NCBI GenBank assembly: GCA_021835185.1
Contig: JAKBQO010000028.1
Location: forward strand, 1-13,077
Length of the DNA stretch: 13,077 bases
Direction: 5' to 3'
Origin: Thermoplasmata archaeon
Lineage (GTDB): Archaea > Thermoplasmatota > Thermoplasmata > Thermoplasmatales > Thermoplasmataceae
In this document: positions 1-6,388 of the stretch, in pieces
Numbering within the stretch: the first letter of the stretch is position 1
Layout of the letters: every line of letters begins with the position of its first letter
Translations under genes and position numbers: made by a program
Notes under the pieces: generated by a model
Databases searched by the model: none
Seen by the model: the letters and a program-made list of their open reading frames with translations, nothing else
What the model was told of the DNA's origin: nothing

Positions 1-928
1 GTTGTATATATTTATGGCATGCCATTCCGGCCAGGCGGGAAGGGGCAATATTTCCGATGATGATTATTCTATGGCCCCCAATTTCCGCTATTTTAGAAGA
101 AATTTCAAGGGATATCCGGGGATCGTCCACAACCAGTCCCAGAAAGATTTCCTCTGTGGCCGGATCGCCAAGAGTTAAATGTTCTTCTTCCTGTACAGGC
201 TTTCTGGATTCGTTCATTATTTGCAAAAATTCCTGAAATGTGATAAGTTTATTATTTCTTGTACCGTTCATGGAAAATGTATCGATAACCTCAGTTGGTG
301 AGTCACTTCCTTTCCATGTAGTGAATTCTGAATCGTATATAGTTATATTTTCCACTTTTGCATATGGATCTATTTGCCGGGCCCTGTTAATTTTCTCGCT
401 AACAGAGAAGAATGCAGGTAATGAAACTTCCAGTTTTCTCAGTCCACCATCTTCATCTCTTGACACGATCACGCTGTTTTCCATTATTTCTATTGAGGAT
501 ACGTTTGAAACAAAGTTATAGCCAGTCATTTCTGCAGTTTCAGGTGGGACCTGGGATGTTTCACCATCCAGTGATGATTTTCCAGATAAAACTATATCAG
601 GATTTATATGCATAATTAGTGATGAGAGTATACGTGATGTCACGTATGTGTCTGCACCTGCAAAATTACGGTCGTTCAACAATATGGCATGGTTTATGCC
701 CATCTTCATTGAGTCATTTAGTATATCCGATGCATCTACTGGGCCCATAGAAACCACATATGTTTCACATTTATATTTCTCAGACAGCCTTACTGCGGCT
801 TCAACTGCCTTTTTATCATAGGAATTGAATAATAGCTTCACACCAGTCCTTATTATTCTCTTCGTTTTTTCATCGAATTTTATTGCATTAACATCTGGTA
901 TCTGTTTGACCAAAACCATTATCTTCAT
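1..928 (-). CDS. Electron transfer flavoprotein, beta subunit apparently fused to alpha (partial, runs off left edge)
   Basis: ETF accepts electrons from acyl-CoA and related dehydrogenases and passes them to a quinone oxidoreductase or a ferredoxin partner. The visible 309 residues start with VKQIPD (about residues 7-12), typical of ETF beta (FixA). They carry the family segments VVSMGP (58-63), FAGADT (89-94) and LDGETSQVPPE (120-130), which in ETF beta form the nucleotide and flavin face. ETF beta normally ends near residue 250-260. Here the frame stays open past an Asp/Glu-rich linker (about 245-260) into a segment (261-290) that looks like the first beta-alpha unit of ETF alpha (FixB). 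A beta-alpha fusion is therefore inferred; such fusions are known in some thermoacidophilic archaea. The start ATG (928-926) shares one base with the TGA of the upstream Rieske gene, so the two are probably translationally coupled. Beta identity is secure; the fusion is likely but unproven because the gene leaves the window. Confidence 0.85.
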   Translation of the reverse strand, partial: MKIMVLVKQIPDVNAIKFDEKTKRIIRTGVKLLFNSYDKKAVEAAVRLSEKYKCETYVVSMGPVDASDILNDSMKMGINHAILLNDRNFAGADTYVTSRILSSLIMHINPDIVLSGKSSLDGETSQVPPETAEMTGYNFVSNVSSIEIMENSVIVSRDEDGGLRKLEVSLPAFFSVSEKINRARQIDPYAKVENITIYDSEFTTWKGSDSPTEVIDTFSMNGTRNNKLITFQEFLQIMNESRKPVQEEEHLTLGDPATEEIFLGLVVDDPRISLEISSKIAEIGGHRIIIIGNIAPSRLAGMACHKYIQ

Positions 929-1245
929 CAAAGTTCCACCATTATCATCCCATCTTCAATTTTTGTATTGTATACATTTAGATTCTTTATTGGGTCGCTT
1001 TCACCTTCCGGACCTGAAACTACCTTTCCATCTTTCAGGTTAAAAGATGCAAAATGTGCTGAACAGACAATATTGCACCCCTCTATGAAGCCCTCGGAGA
1101 GGGAGGTTTGCTCATGTGTGCAGTAAAGGTCACTAACGTATATTTTACCATTTACCTTTGCAACAAGCAATGGAACGCCACCTACTGTAACATCCCTAAT
1201 CGTGTTGTCATCGAGTTCTTTGTCTTTAAACAGAGTTTCCCACAT
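928..1245 (-). CDS. Rieske-type [2Fe-2S] ferredoxin
   Basis: This is a 105-residue soluble Rieske protein with no signal peptide or membrane segment. The cluster motif is complete: C42-T-H44, then 16 residues, then C61-S-A-H64, giving the two Cys and two His ligands. The usual glycine after the second His is replaced by Phe (H64-F-A-S-F). The length and a leading segment ending in V-N-G-K resemble the small ferredoxin subunits of dioxygenase and nitrite-reductase-like systems, so it is a carrier, not a catalytic oxygenase. It is the first gene of a unit with the ETF gene, whose start overlaps its stop by one base. The likely role is to carry electrons to or from the ETF; this is inferred from position only. 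Extra Cys57 lies close to the second cluster ligand pair. Confidence 0.85.
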   Translation of the reverse strand: MWETLFKDKELDDNTIRDVTVGGVPLLVAKVNGKIYVSDLYCTHEQTSLSEGFIEGCNIVCSAHFASFNLKDGKVVSGPEGESDPIKNLNVYNTKIEDGMIMVEL

Positions 1246-1262
1246 GATTATTAATAATTATG

Positions 1263-1280
1263 AGGATTATAATCTTTATG
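1263..1280 (-). promoter_or_regulatory. Possible TATA box of the Rieske-ETF unit
   Basis: Read on the minus strand, an AT-rich AAAGATTATAAT stretch is centred about 25 nt before the Rieske start codon. That is the distance expected for a leaderless archaeal transcript. No Shine-Dalgarno sequence is seen. Confidence 0.4.
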
Positions 1281-1342
1281 GGAATATTTATTACATGAAA
1301 ATCAATAAAAATTTTTGTATAAGTTACAACCATTCACGCCAG

Positions 1343-1358
1343 AAATATATAATATAAA
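1343..1358 (+). promoter_or_regulatory. TATA box of the SMP-30 family gene
   Basis: AAATATATAATATAAA is centred about 24 nt upstream of the ATG at 1374, with no Shine-Dalgarno sequence between. This spacing suggests a transcript starting at or very near the start codon. Confidence 0.55.
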
Positions 1359-1373
1359 GGTAATAATACTTAC

Positions 1374-2216
1374 ATGATGAAAGCTAAGATAGTGAGTGAA
1401 TCACCTCAGTCAAAACTGGGCGAATCACCTGTATGGAAAGATGGTGTATTGTATTATGTCGATATTTTAGAGGGAAAAATATACTCATATGATGGAAATA
1501 TAAAGGTACTGCATAGCGACAGTATGATCCCATTCATAGTCCCATGCAATGATGGGTTAGTGTTTGCAACTAAGGATTCCATAAAACACCTGATATTCAA
1601 AAACGATGAAGTTAAAATGCTTTTTGACATGGAATTCGAACCAGATATCAGGTTTAATGATGGAAAATGCGATATGAAAGGCGTGCTTTTTGCGGGTACT
1701 ATGGACATGAATGAAAAGGAACCATTAGGATCTTTATACAGACTCGATGACCAAGTTAACAGAGTTCTGGATGACATAACAATATCCAATGGAACAATTT
1801 GGGATGCGGATAAAAAAATTATGTATTATATAGACTCCCCAACAAGAAAAATAAGGGTTTTTGACTATGATGCAGGTAATTCCTCTATTATTGGTGAAAG
1901 GAAAAGCATAGATGTTTCTTCATTTATGGGAGTCCCAGATGGTATGACTATAGATTCCCTTGGAAATTTATATGTGGCCTTCCATGGAGGATCATGCGTA
2001 GTTGTTTTTGATGGTTCTGGAAAGGTTCTGAGAAAAATTTACGTGGGGGCAAAAAACGTAGACTCCTGTGTATTCGGAGGAGATGATATGAAAACACTGT
2101 ATATTACAACGGCTATGGATGAAAACGGAAATGGGGGGCATCTATATAAAATAAAAAATGATGTGGAAGGCACGCCCACAGCGGAATTCAAATTCTGCAA
2201 TTCGAAATTAATATAA
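1374..2216 (+). CDS. SMP-30/gluconolactonase/LRE family protein (probable sugar lactonase)
   Basis: This is a 280-residue six-bladed beta-propeller of the SMP-30/gluconolactonase family, which hydrolyses aldonolactones with one divalent metal. The usual metal ligands are visible: Glu17 in LGESP, Asn139 in SNG and Asp189 in PDGM. The substrate-side motif RFNDGKCD (93-100, with Arg93 and Asn95) is also present. Further family hallmarks are FAGTM (106-110), TLYITTA (241-247) and GHLYKI (255-260). The length is normal for the family. In Thermoplasmatales such a lactonase would fit the non-phosphorylative Entner-Doudoroff route, between glucose dehydrogenase and gluconate dehydratase. That pathway role is inferred; some family members act on other lactones. 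ATG codons at 1374 and 1377 are both possible starts; the first is chosen. The MFS transporter 82 nt downstream on the same strand may supply its substrate. Confidence 0.85.
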   Translation: MMKAKIVSESPQSKLGESPVWKDGVLYYVDILEGKIYSYDGNIKVLHSDSMIPFIVPCNDGLVFATKDSIKHLIFKNDEVKMLFDMEFEPDIRFNDGKCDMKGVLFAGTMDMNEKEPLGSLYRLDDQVNRVLDDITISNGTIWDADKKIMYYIDSPTRKIRVFDYDAGNSSIIGERKSIDVSSFMGVPDGMTIDSLGNLYVAFHGGSCVVVFDGSGKVLRKIYVGAKNVDSCVFGGDDMKTLYITTAMDENGNGGHLYKIKNDVEGTPTAEFKFCNSKLI

Positions 2217-2260
2217 TAAATATATATAACACATATGAGAATATATACTATATGGGGTAA

Positions 2261-2273
2261 TTATATATATTTT
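2261..2273 (+). promoter_or_regulatory. TATA box of MFS transporter 1
   Basis: TTATATATATTTT is centred about 32 nt before the ATG at 2299, inside the 82-nt gap after the SMP-30 gene. It suggests that the transporter has its own promoter. GAGGT at 2292-2296 lies only 2 nt from the ATG, too close for a normal Shine-Dalgarno sequence. Confidence 0.45.
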
Positions 2274-2298
2274 CAGATTATATTAATAATTGAGGTTA

Positions 2299-3696
2299 AT
2301 GGCGGATATATTTGACGATTTAGATAAACAAAAATTTGGATGGTTTCATGCCAGATCAATATTAACCACAGGCATGGGAGTATTCACTGACGGCTACGAT
2401 TTGTCCTCTGTGGGAATAGTTCTTCTCATTATACTATCATCATATGGCATTACATCCAGTACCCCGGGCTATGTGTTAATAACAAGCCTTGTAGCTGGTA
2501 CCGCACTTATTGGTGCTGCAGCAGGTGCTTTAGTTTTTGGAGAGCTCGCAAGAAGAGGAAGAGTGAAATTCTATGGTGTTGATGTCCTAATACTTGGTGT
2601 TGGTGCATTGATGCAGATATTTGCAGTAAATGTATGGGTTCTCATAGTAATAAGGCTTATCCTGGGAATAGGGGTTGGAGCTGATTATGTTATGTCTCCT
2701 ATAATAATGGGAGAACACTCCAATGCAAAGGACCGAGGCAAGACCATGGGTTTTGGATTCGGAATGATGTGGGGATTCGGAGCTTTGACGGCTGCCTTTA
2801 CATTCATGGTTTTCGGCCCTATACTGGGTGTTTCTGACGCAATATTATGGAGAATTGTCCTGGCAGCTGGTGCAATACCTGCGCTTGCTGTAGTATATTT
2901 GAGAAGAAGAATGCCAGAAACGCCAAGATTTATTGCCAGAATAGCTGGGGACAAAAAAACTTTCGAGCAGGAAGTAAACTATATTGCACACAAGAGTGTA
3001 AGAATTCAGGGAGATATACAGGATAAGCACAATTTTAAGTATTATTTCCATAAATACAAAAGGCAATATATTGCGGCAATGTTATTATGGTTCTTTTATG
3101 ACCAGGTAGCCTATGCAGGCATATTATTTGGCCCTACCCTGATTGCGAAAAAAATGGGATTATCCCCTGATGCCTGGACATATTTAATGGAGGTATTTAC
3201 CATAGTAGGAGGAATAGTCATGCTGGCGCTCATTGACAGGAAGGGAAGGAAATTCCTTCAGATAGCCGGTTTTATGGGCATGGGCATATTCCTGTTGATA
3301 TTTGAGGAAATAAGTGGACTGGGAATTGTAGCTGCACTCCCAATAGCGGGAATGTTGGTTTACGGAATAGGGATGAACTTCTTCAACCAGGCAGGTCCGG
3401 GATCAATAACAGCTTCCGGGTTATATGGCGTTGAACTTGCACCGGCGAAGATAAGATCGCAGATACAATCTTACACAGTATCTGCCGGCAGAACCGGTGC
3501 AGCAATTGCCACATTTGTTTTCCCTGTACTGTTTCTAACTGTAGGTGAAGTATATGCCTTTTACTATCTTGCCGCGCTTGCAATGATTTCAGCCGTTGTC
3601 ACACTAGTATTCATACCAGAAACAAAGGGTGCCCTTGAGGATTCTTCTAATGAAACAAATGAAATGAAAGATGTTGTTGTGGCTGGCAGCAAATAA
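2299..3696 (+). CDS. MFS transporter 1 (phosphate:H+ symporter/metabolite:H+ symporter-like)
   Basis: This is a 465-residue, roughly 12-helix integral membrane protein of the major facilitator superfamily. Numbered from ATG 2299, the N-terminal FTDGYDL (29-35) and the segment RLILGIGVGADYVMSP (119-134), followed by E139 and K-D-R-G, resemble the Pho84/PHS-type signature GGDYPLS of the DHA/PHS and MHS groups. The loop 8-9 motif DRKGRK is intact. The loop 2-3 copy (GELARRGR, 81-88) lacks the usual Asp, having Arg85 instead. Substrates of this group include phosphate, aromatic acids and sugar acids; none can be assigned here. ATG 2299 is preferred over an in-frame TTG at 2290, because the TTG adds only three residues and has no signal of its own. 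It follows a lactonase-family gene, so uptake of a sugar or sugar acid is plausible but inferred. Confidence 0.85.
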   Translation: MADIFDDLDKQKFGWFHARSILTTGMGVFTDGYDLSSVGIVLLIILSSYGITSSTPGYVLITSLVAGTALIGAAAGALVFGELARRGRVKFYGVDVLILGVGALMQIFAVNVWVLIVIRLILGIGVGADYVMSPIIMGEHSNAKDRGKTMGFGFGMMWGFGALTAAFTFMVFGPILGVSDAILWRIVLAAGAIPALAVVYLRRRMPETPRFIARIAGDKKTFEQEVNYIAHKSVRIQGDIQDKHNFKYYFHKYKRQYIAAMLLWFFYDQVAYAGILFGPTLIAKKMGLSPDAWTYLMEVFTIVGGIVMLALIDRKGRKFLQIAGFMGMGIFLLIFEEISGLGIVAALPIAGMLVYGIGMNFFNQAGPGSITASGLYGVELAPAKIRSQIQSYTVSAGRTGAAIATFVFPVLFLTVGEVYAFYYLAALAMISAVVTLVFIPETKGALEDSSNETNEMKDVVVAGSK

Positions 3697-3730
3697 TTTT
3701 TTAAATTTTATAATATATTTTTTATCAATT
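3697..3730. terminator. AT-rich convergent terminator region
   Basis: This 34-nt gap separates the converging MFS1 and DUF99 genes. It contains two T-runs on the plus strand (about 3699-3704 and 3720-3725). T-rich tracts after stop codons are the usual archaeal termination signal; no stem-loop is evident. Confidence 0.4.
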
Positions 3731-4303
3731 TTATGTTTTTCCATGGCTTTCTCCATTTATAATTGCGGTGGCTATCAGATGTGCTATTCTTATAGGTTCT
3801 GGTATATTTCCCATCACAGTAGTTTTTTTTATCAGGTAAATGGCTTCATTCTGCGATATGCCAGAACAATTTATATACAATTTTTTTCCATCATATCCAA
3901 TTTCATTTACTGAAGTCTTTTTTAATATTTCTATTCTCTCAGCATAATCAGAAAAATGCAATTCCAATGCAGAAAACATGGAATCCATATCTGGCTTTTT
4001 CCTTGTTATAGAAATTATTGGGATTCCTGTTGCCTGGTTTATCGTTGAAATATCCATGATATTGAATCCGGCAAATGTAATGCCGTTGGACATGATAAAA
4101 TCTATATCTTCCCTGAAACGCCCATAGACCATTGATAATATTGTTTCAGTGGAATCTATGCCATCAACTGTTATATTCCTGACTGAAATTCCTTCCACAT
4201 AGGAATTTACCCTCATTAAAACTCCCACTAGAACAGTTTTTGTATCAGAATCCCTTTTGAATGGCCCATCGTCCAGCCCAAGGATCCTGAGTCCACTTTT
4301 CAT
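3731..4303 (-). CDS. DUF99/UPF0215 family protein (endonuclease V-like fold)
   Basis: This 190-residue protein matches the archaeal DUF99/UPF0215 family along its whole length: GLDDGPF (9-15, Asp11/Asp12), ITVDGIDSTE (44-53), the conserved FAGFNIMDI (77-85), TRKKPD (100-105), and a C-terminal PEP-R-AHLIATAI-GES-G block (168-188). The family is thought to share the RNase H-like fold of endonuclease V, and the acidic residues could bind metal. Activity on damaged DNA or RNA has been proposed for relatives but cannot be shown here. The start ATG overlaps the stop of the prs gene by four bases (ATGA), so expression is very likely coupled to PRPP synthetase. No signal peptide or membrane segment is present. 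Family assignment is strong; function is open. Confidence 0.85.
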   Translation of the reverse strand: MKSGLRILGLDDGPFKRDSDTKTVLVGVLMRVNSYVEGISVRNITVDGIDSTETILSMVYGRFREDIDFIMSNGITFAGFNIMDISTINQATGIPIISITRKKPDMDSMFSALELHFSDYAERIEILKKTSVNEIGYDGKKLYINCSGISQNEAIYLIKKTTVMGNIPEPIRIAHLIATAIINGESHGKT

Positions 4304-5163
4304 ATACTTATCTTGCTTTTCAACGATGCAGCAATTTCATCTGCAACTGTTATATTGCTGTATTTTGTCTCTATTGTGTCGGTTACGGCAAGCTCGTTCA
4401 CGTATTTTTCAATTTTTTCATTGCTGTTATTGGCAAATACGCCGTGTATGGCACATGCGTATATATTTTTGGCACCACTCCTTCTCAGCATATTGGATGC
4501 TTTCATTATTGTACCACCAGTTGAAATGATATCGTCGAGCAGGAGTATATTCTTATCTCCGTAATCCTCTTCCGGAAGTATCATCTTTACTGTGGTAGAA
4601 TCTATTCTTTTTTTATCAATATAATATGCCGGAATACCCAGTTTTGCAGCCATTAATTTAACACGTTCATAACCGCCATCATCCGGTGACATGACAAAAT
4701 CTATATTTTTATTCTTGAAGTAGTTATATATTGGGTTTATGATTTTTATATTTGTAAATGGTATATCAGAATAATCAAGGGTTTGTTCATTATGGAGTTC
4801 CACAGTGATAATTCTGTCGGCATACTGATTTATTGCCTTTGTAAAGACCTTTGATGATACGGGTTCACCATTATTATACCTCATATGCTGCCTTGCATAT
4901 CCAAAGAATGGAACAACTGCGGTAATGCTTTTAGGGTCTTCCTCCTTGATGGCATCCAGAAGCAGAAGATATTCAACAATATCAGAATCACTTCTTGTGT
5001 TTCCCACAAGAAGTACATCCTCTCCATTAACATCGTCAATTATCTTCAGATACATTTCATTGTCCGGAAATCGTTTCCTGACAACCCCGGAAACATTGCA
5101 TGAAAAAATGCTTGCCAGTTTCCTTGATACGTTATAAGCGGTAGATGAGGGAACAATATACAT
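4300..5163 (-). CDS. prs: Ribose-phosphate pyrophosphokinase (PRPP synthetase)
   Basis: The enzyme transfers pyrophosphate from ATP to ribose 5-phosphate to make PRPP for nucleotide, histidine and tryptophan synthesis in the cytoplasm. All main motifs are visible in its 287 residues. VVPFFGYARQ (83-92) and the following flexible loop contact ATP. H124 in VELHNEQ is a metal-site residue. SPDDGGYERV (159-168) is the pyrophosphate loop. DKKRID (183-188) is the catalytic Lys/Arg loop. LLLDDIISTGGT (207-218) is the PRPP-binding loop. At 287 residues it is shorter than bacterial Prs (about 315) and matches the short archaeal type such as that of Thermoplasma. It is the first gene of a pair with the DUF99 gene, which overlaps its stop. 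A TATA-like box lies about 30 nt upstream. Confidence 0.95.
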   Translation of the reverse strand: MYIVPSSTAYNVSRKLASIFSCNVSGVVRKRFPDNEMYLKIIDDVNGEDVLLVGNTRSDSDIVEYLLLLDAIKEEDPKSITAVVPFFGYARQHMRYNNGEPVSSKVFTKAINQYADRIITVELHNEQTLDYSDIPFTNIKIINPIYNYFKNKNIDFVMSPDDGGYERVKLMAAKLGIPAYYIDKKRIDSTTVKMILPEEDYGDKNILLLDDIISTGGTIMKASNMLRRSGAKNIYACAIHGVFANNSNEKIEKYVNELAVTDTIETKYSNITVADEIAASLKSKISI

Positions 5164-5186
5164 TTTATTATCTATACTTTATCAAT

Positions 5187-5201
5187 AACTTTTAAAAAAG
5201 G
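5187..5201 (-). promoter_or_regulatory. TATA box of the prs-DUF99 unit
   Basis: On the minus strand CCTTTTTTAAAAGTT is centred about 31 nt before the prs start codon, with no Shine-Dalgarno sequence, consistent with a leaderless or very short-leader mRNA. Confidence 0.45.
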
Positions 5202-5230
5202 TTTTTGTTTATTTAAATTTTAACATTGAT

Positions 5231-5346
5231 GAATGATAGCCACTTCGAACGAAGTTAAATACAGCTCCATGAAGATTCCGCCAGCAACCTTTGAAGTGGG
5301 AAGCTCCCTGCAAAATCTGGGAAGGAGGTCACTTATACTGTATTAA
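5231..5346 (+). other. GC-rich intergenic island with hairpins and a 37-codon ORF; possible IS605/TnpB right-end relic or small RNA
   Basis: This stretch is about 46% GC between AT-rich promoter DNA on the left and the dehydrogenase gene on the right. It holds a 5-bp stem with a GAAC loop (5242-5255) and a tight GGGA-AGC-TCCC hairpin (5298-5308). One plus-strand frame is open from ATG 5233 to TAA 5346 (37 codons); its end reads EVGSSLQNLGRRS. A short ORF tail coinciding with GC-rich hairpin DNA recalls the right end of IS200/IS605 elements, where the tnpB 3' end overlaps its guide RNA. No RuvC-like residues or left end are present, so at most a remnant remains. It overlaps the last 18 nt of the dehydrogenase gene and may supply its stop codon. 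Alternatives are a small structured RNA or a tiny gene. Confidence 0.3.
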
Positions 5347-6342
5347 TAATCTGCCGAATACATTCCTGTCAAGCATATCCTTATAGCCTTTGTTTATGTC
5401 AGAAAGCTGTATTTTTCCACCTATTACGGGTAATATCAGTGATTTAGACAGTTCAAGTGCTTTCTTGAGGTCTTCTTTCGTGGAGCTGATACTGCCTTTT
5501 ATACTGTTGCCCTTTAGAATAATTAGACCAAGTGGAAGTTCAACAGGCTCCGGTTTCAAATTTCCTATTACTACCAGCCTCCCACCAGTCTTCAGGCTTC
5601 TCAGGCTTTTTGAAAATGTTGCAATACCCACATCCTCCAGCACAATATCTGCCCCCTGACCGGTTATATCTTTAACGTCTTTGTTATATTCCCTGTCCGG
5701 TGAAACAATATATTCCGCACCAAGTTTATAGAGTTCTTCCTCCTTCCACTTTGAACTTGTTTCTGCAATGGGATGTCCTCCCAGCGCCTTTACCATCTGA
5801 ACAGCGTGTACGCCTACACCTCCACCAGCTCCGGTAATAAGAACATGGTCTCCCTTTTTGATTTTGCCTACTCTTGCTATTGCGTGGTAAAGCATTGCTA
5901 TGACACATGCAGCAATAGGGATTATTTCATCCGGAACTCCTTCCGGTACCTTTACAAGAGACCTTTCACTGGCATTTACATATTTTGAATAGCCGCCGTT
6001 TATTCCCTCCCCATAAGCAATTTTATTGGGACACAAATTTTCATTACCTGAAAGGCAGAATTCGCATTTTCCGCATGGTATGTATATAAGGCTTGACACT
6101 TTATCGCCTATGCTGAAGCCCCTGACATTCCTGCCTTTTTTTATTATTGTTCCGCCTATTTCATGGCCGGGTATTATGGGAAGTGAAACTCTTGGAAAGA
6201 ATCCTTCCTGTGTAAGTATATCTCTAAAACAAACACCGGTATATTTTTGTTCTATTGTTACCTCGTTATCTCCGGGGTCTGGTAGTTCATAATCTCTTAA
6301 AACTATTTCAGAATTTAATTTGTCCAGAAATCCAGCTTTCAT
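5329..6342 (-). CDS. Zinc-dependent MDR alcohol dehydrogenase family protein, acryloyl-CoA reductase-like
   Basis: This is a 337-residue medium-chain dehydrogenase/reductase. It has the N-terminal GroES-like domain with catalytic-zinc candidates C38, H60-E61 and C146. A complete structural-zinc lobe is present (C90, C93, C96, C104). The Rossmann motif GAGGGVGVHA (171-180) binds NAD(P)H. The catalytic segment reads CFRD, followed by G-F-F-P-R, rather than the usual CxTD/CGSD. As I recall, the archaeal acryloyl-CoA reductases of the 3-hydroxypropionate/4-hydroxybutyrate cycle have a very similar CYRD...GYYPR segment, so reduction of an enoyl-CoA or quinone-like substrate is possible. A simple alcohol or sugar dehydrogenase cannot be excluded. 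It lies 46 nt after MFS transporter 2 on the same strand but has its own TATA-like box. The protein appears full length although its stop lies in the GC-rich island downstream. Confidence 0.85.
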   Translation of the reverse strand: MKAGFLDKLNSEIVLRDYELPDPGDNEVTIEQKYTGVCFRDILTQEGFFPRVSLPIIPGHEIGGTIIKKGRNVRGFSIGDKVSSLIYIPCGKCEFCLSGNENLCPNKIAYGEGINGGYSKYVNASERSLVKVPEGVPDEIIPIAACVIAMLYHAIARVGKIKKGDHVLITGAGGGVGVHAVQMVKALGGHPIAETSSKWKEEELYKLGAEYIVSPDREYNKDVKDITGQGADIVLEDVGIATFSKSLRSLKTGGRLVVIGNLKPEPVELPLGLIILKGNSIKGSISSTKEDLKKALELSKSLILPVIGGKIQLSDINKGYKDMLDRNVFGRLLIQYK

Positions 6343-6356
6343 TCCTTAAAATATCA

Positions 6357-6372
6357 AATATATATTTAAAAA
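6357..6372 (-). promoter_or_regulatory. TATA box of the MDR dehydrogenase gene
   Basis: On the minus strand TTTAAATATATATTTG is centred about 23 nt before the start codon, inside the 46-nt gap to MFS transporter 2. The AAGGA directly against the ATG is too close to act as a ribosome binding site. Confidence 0.45.
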
Positions 6373-6388
6373 TTGTTAAAAATAAAAA

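Noticed and set aside
2290..2298. TTG start extending MFS transporter 1 by three residues
   Set aside because: ATG 2299 fits the promoter equally well and TTG has no ribosome binding site; the extension has no meaning in the family.
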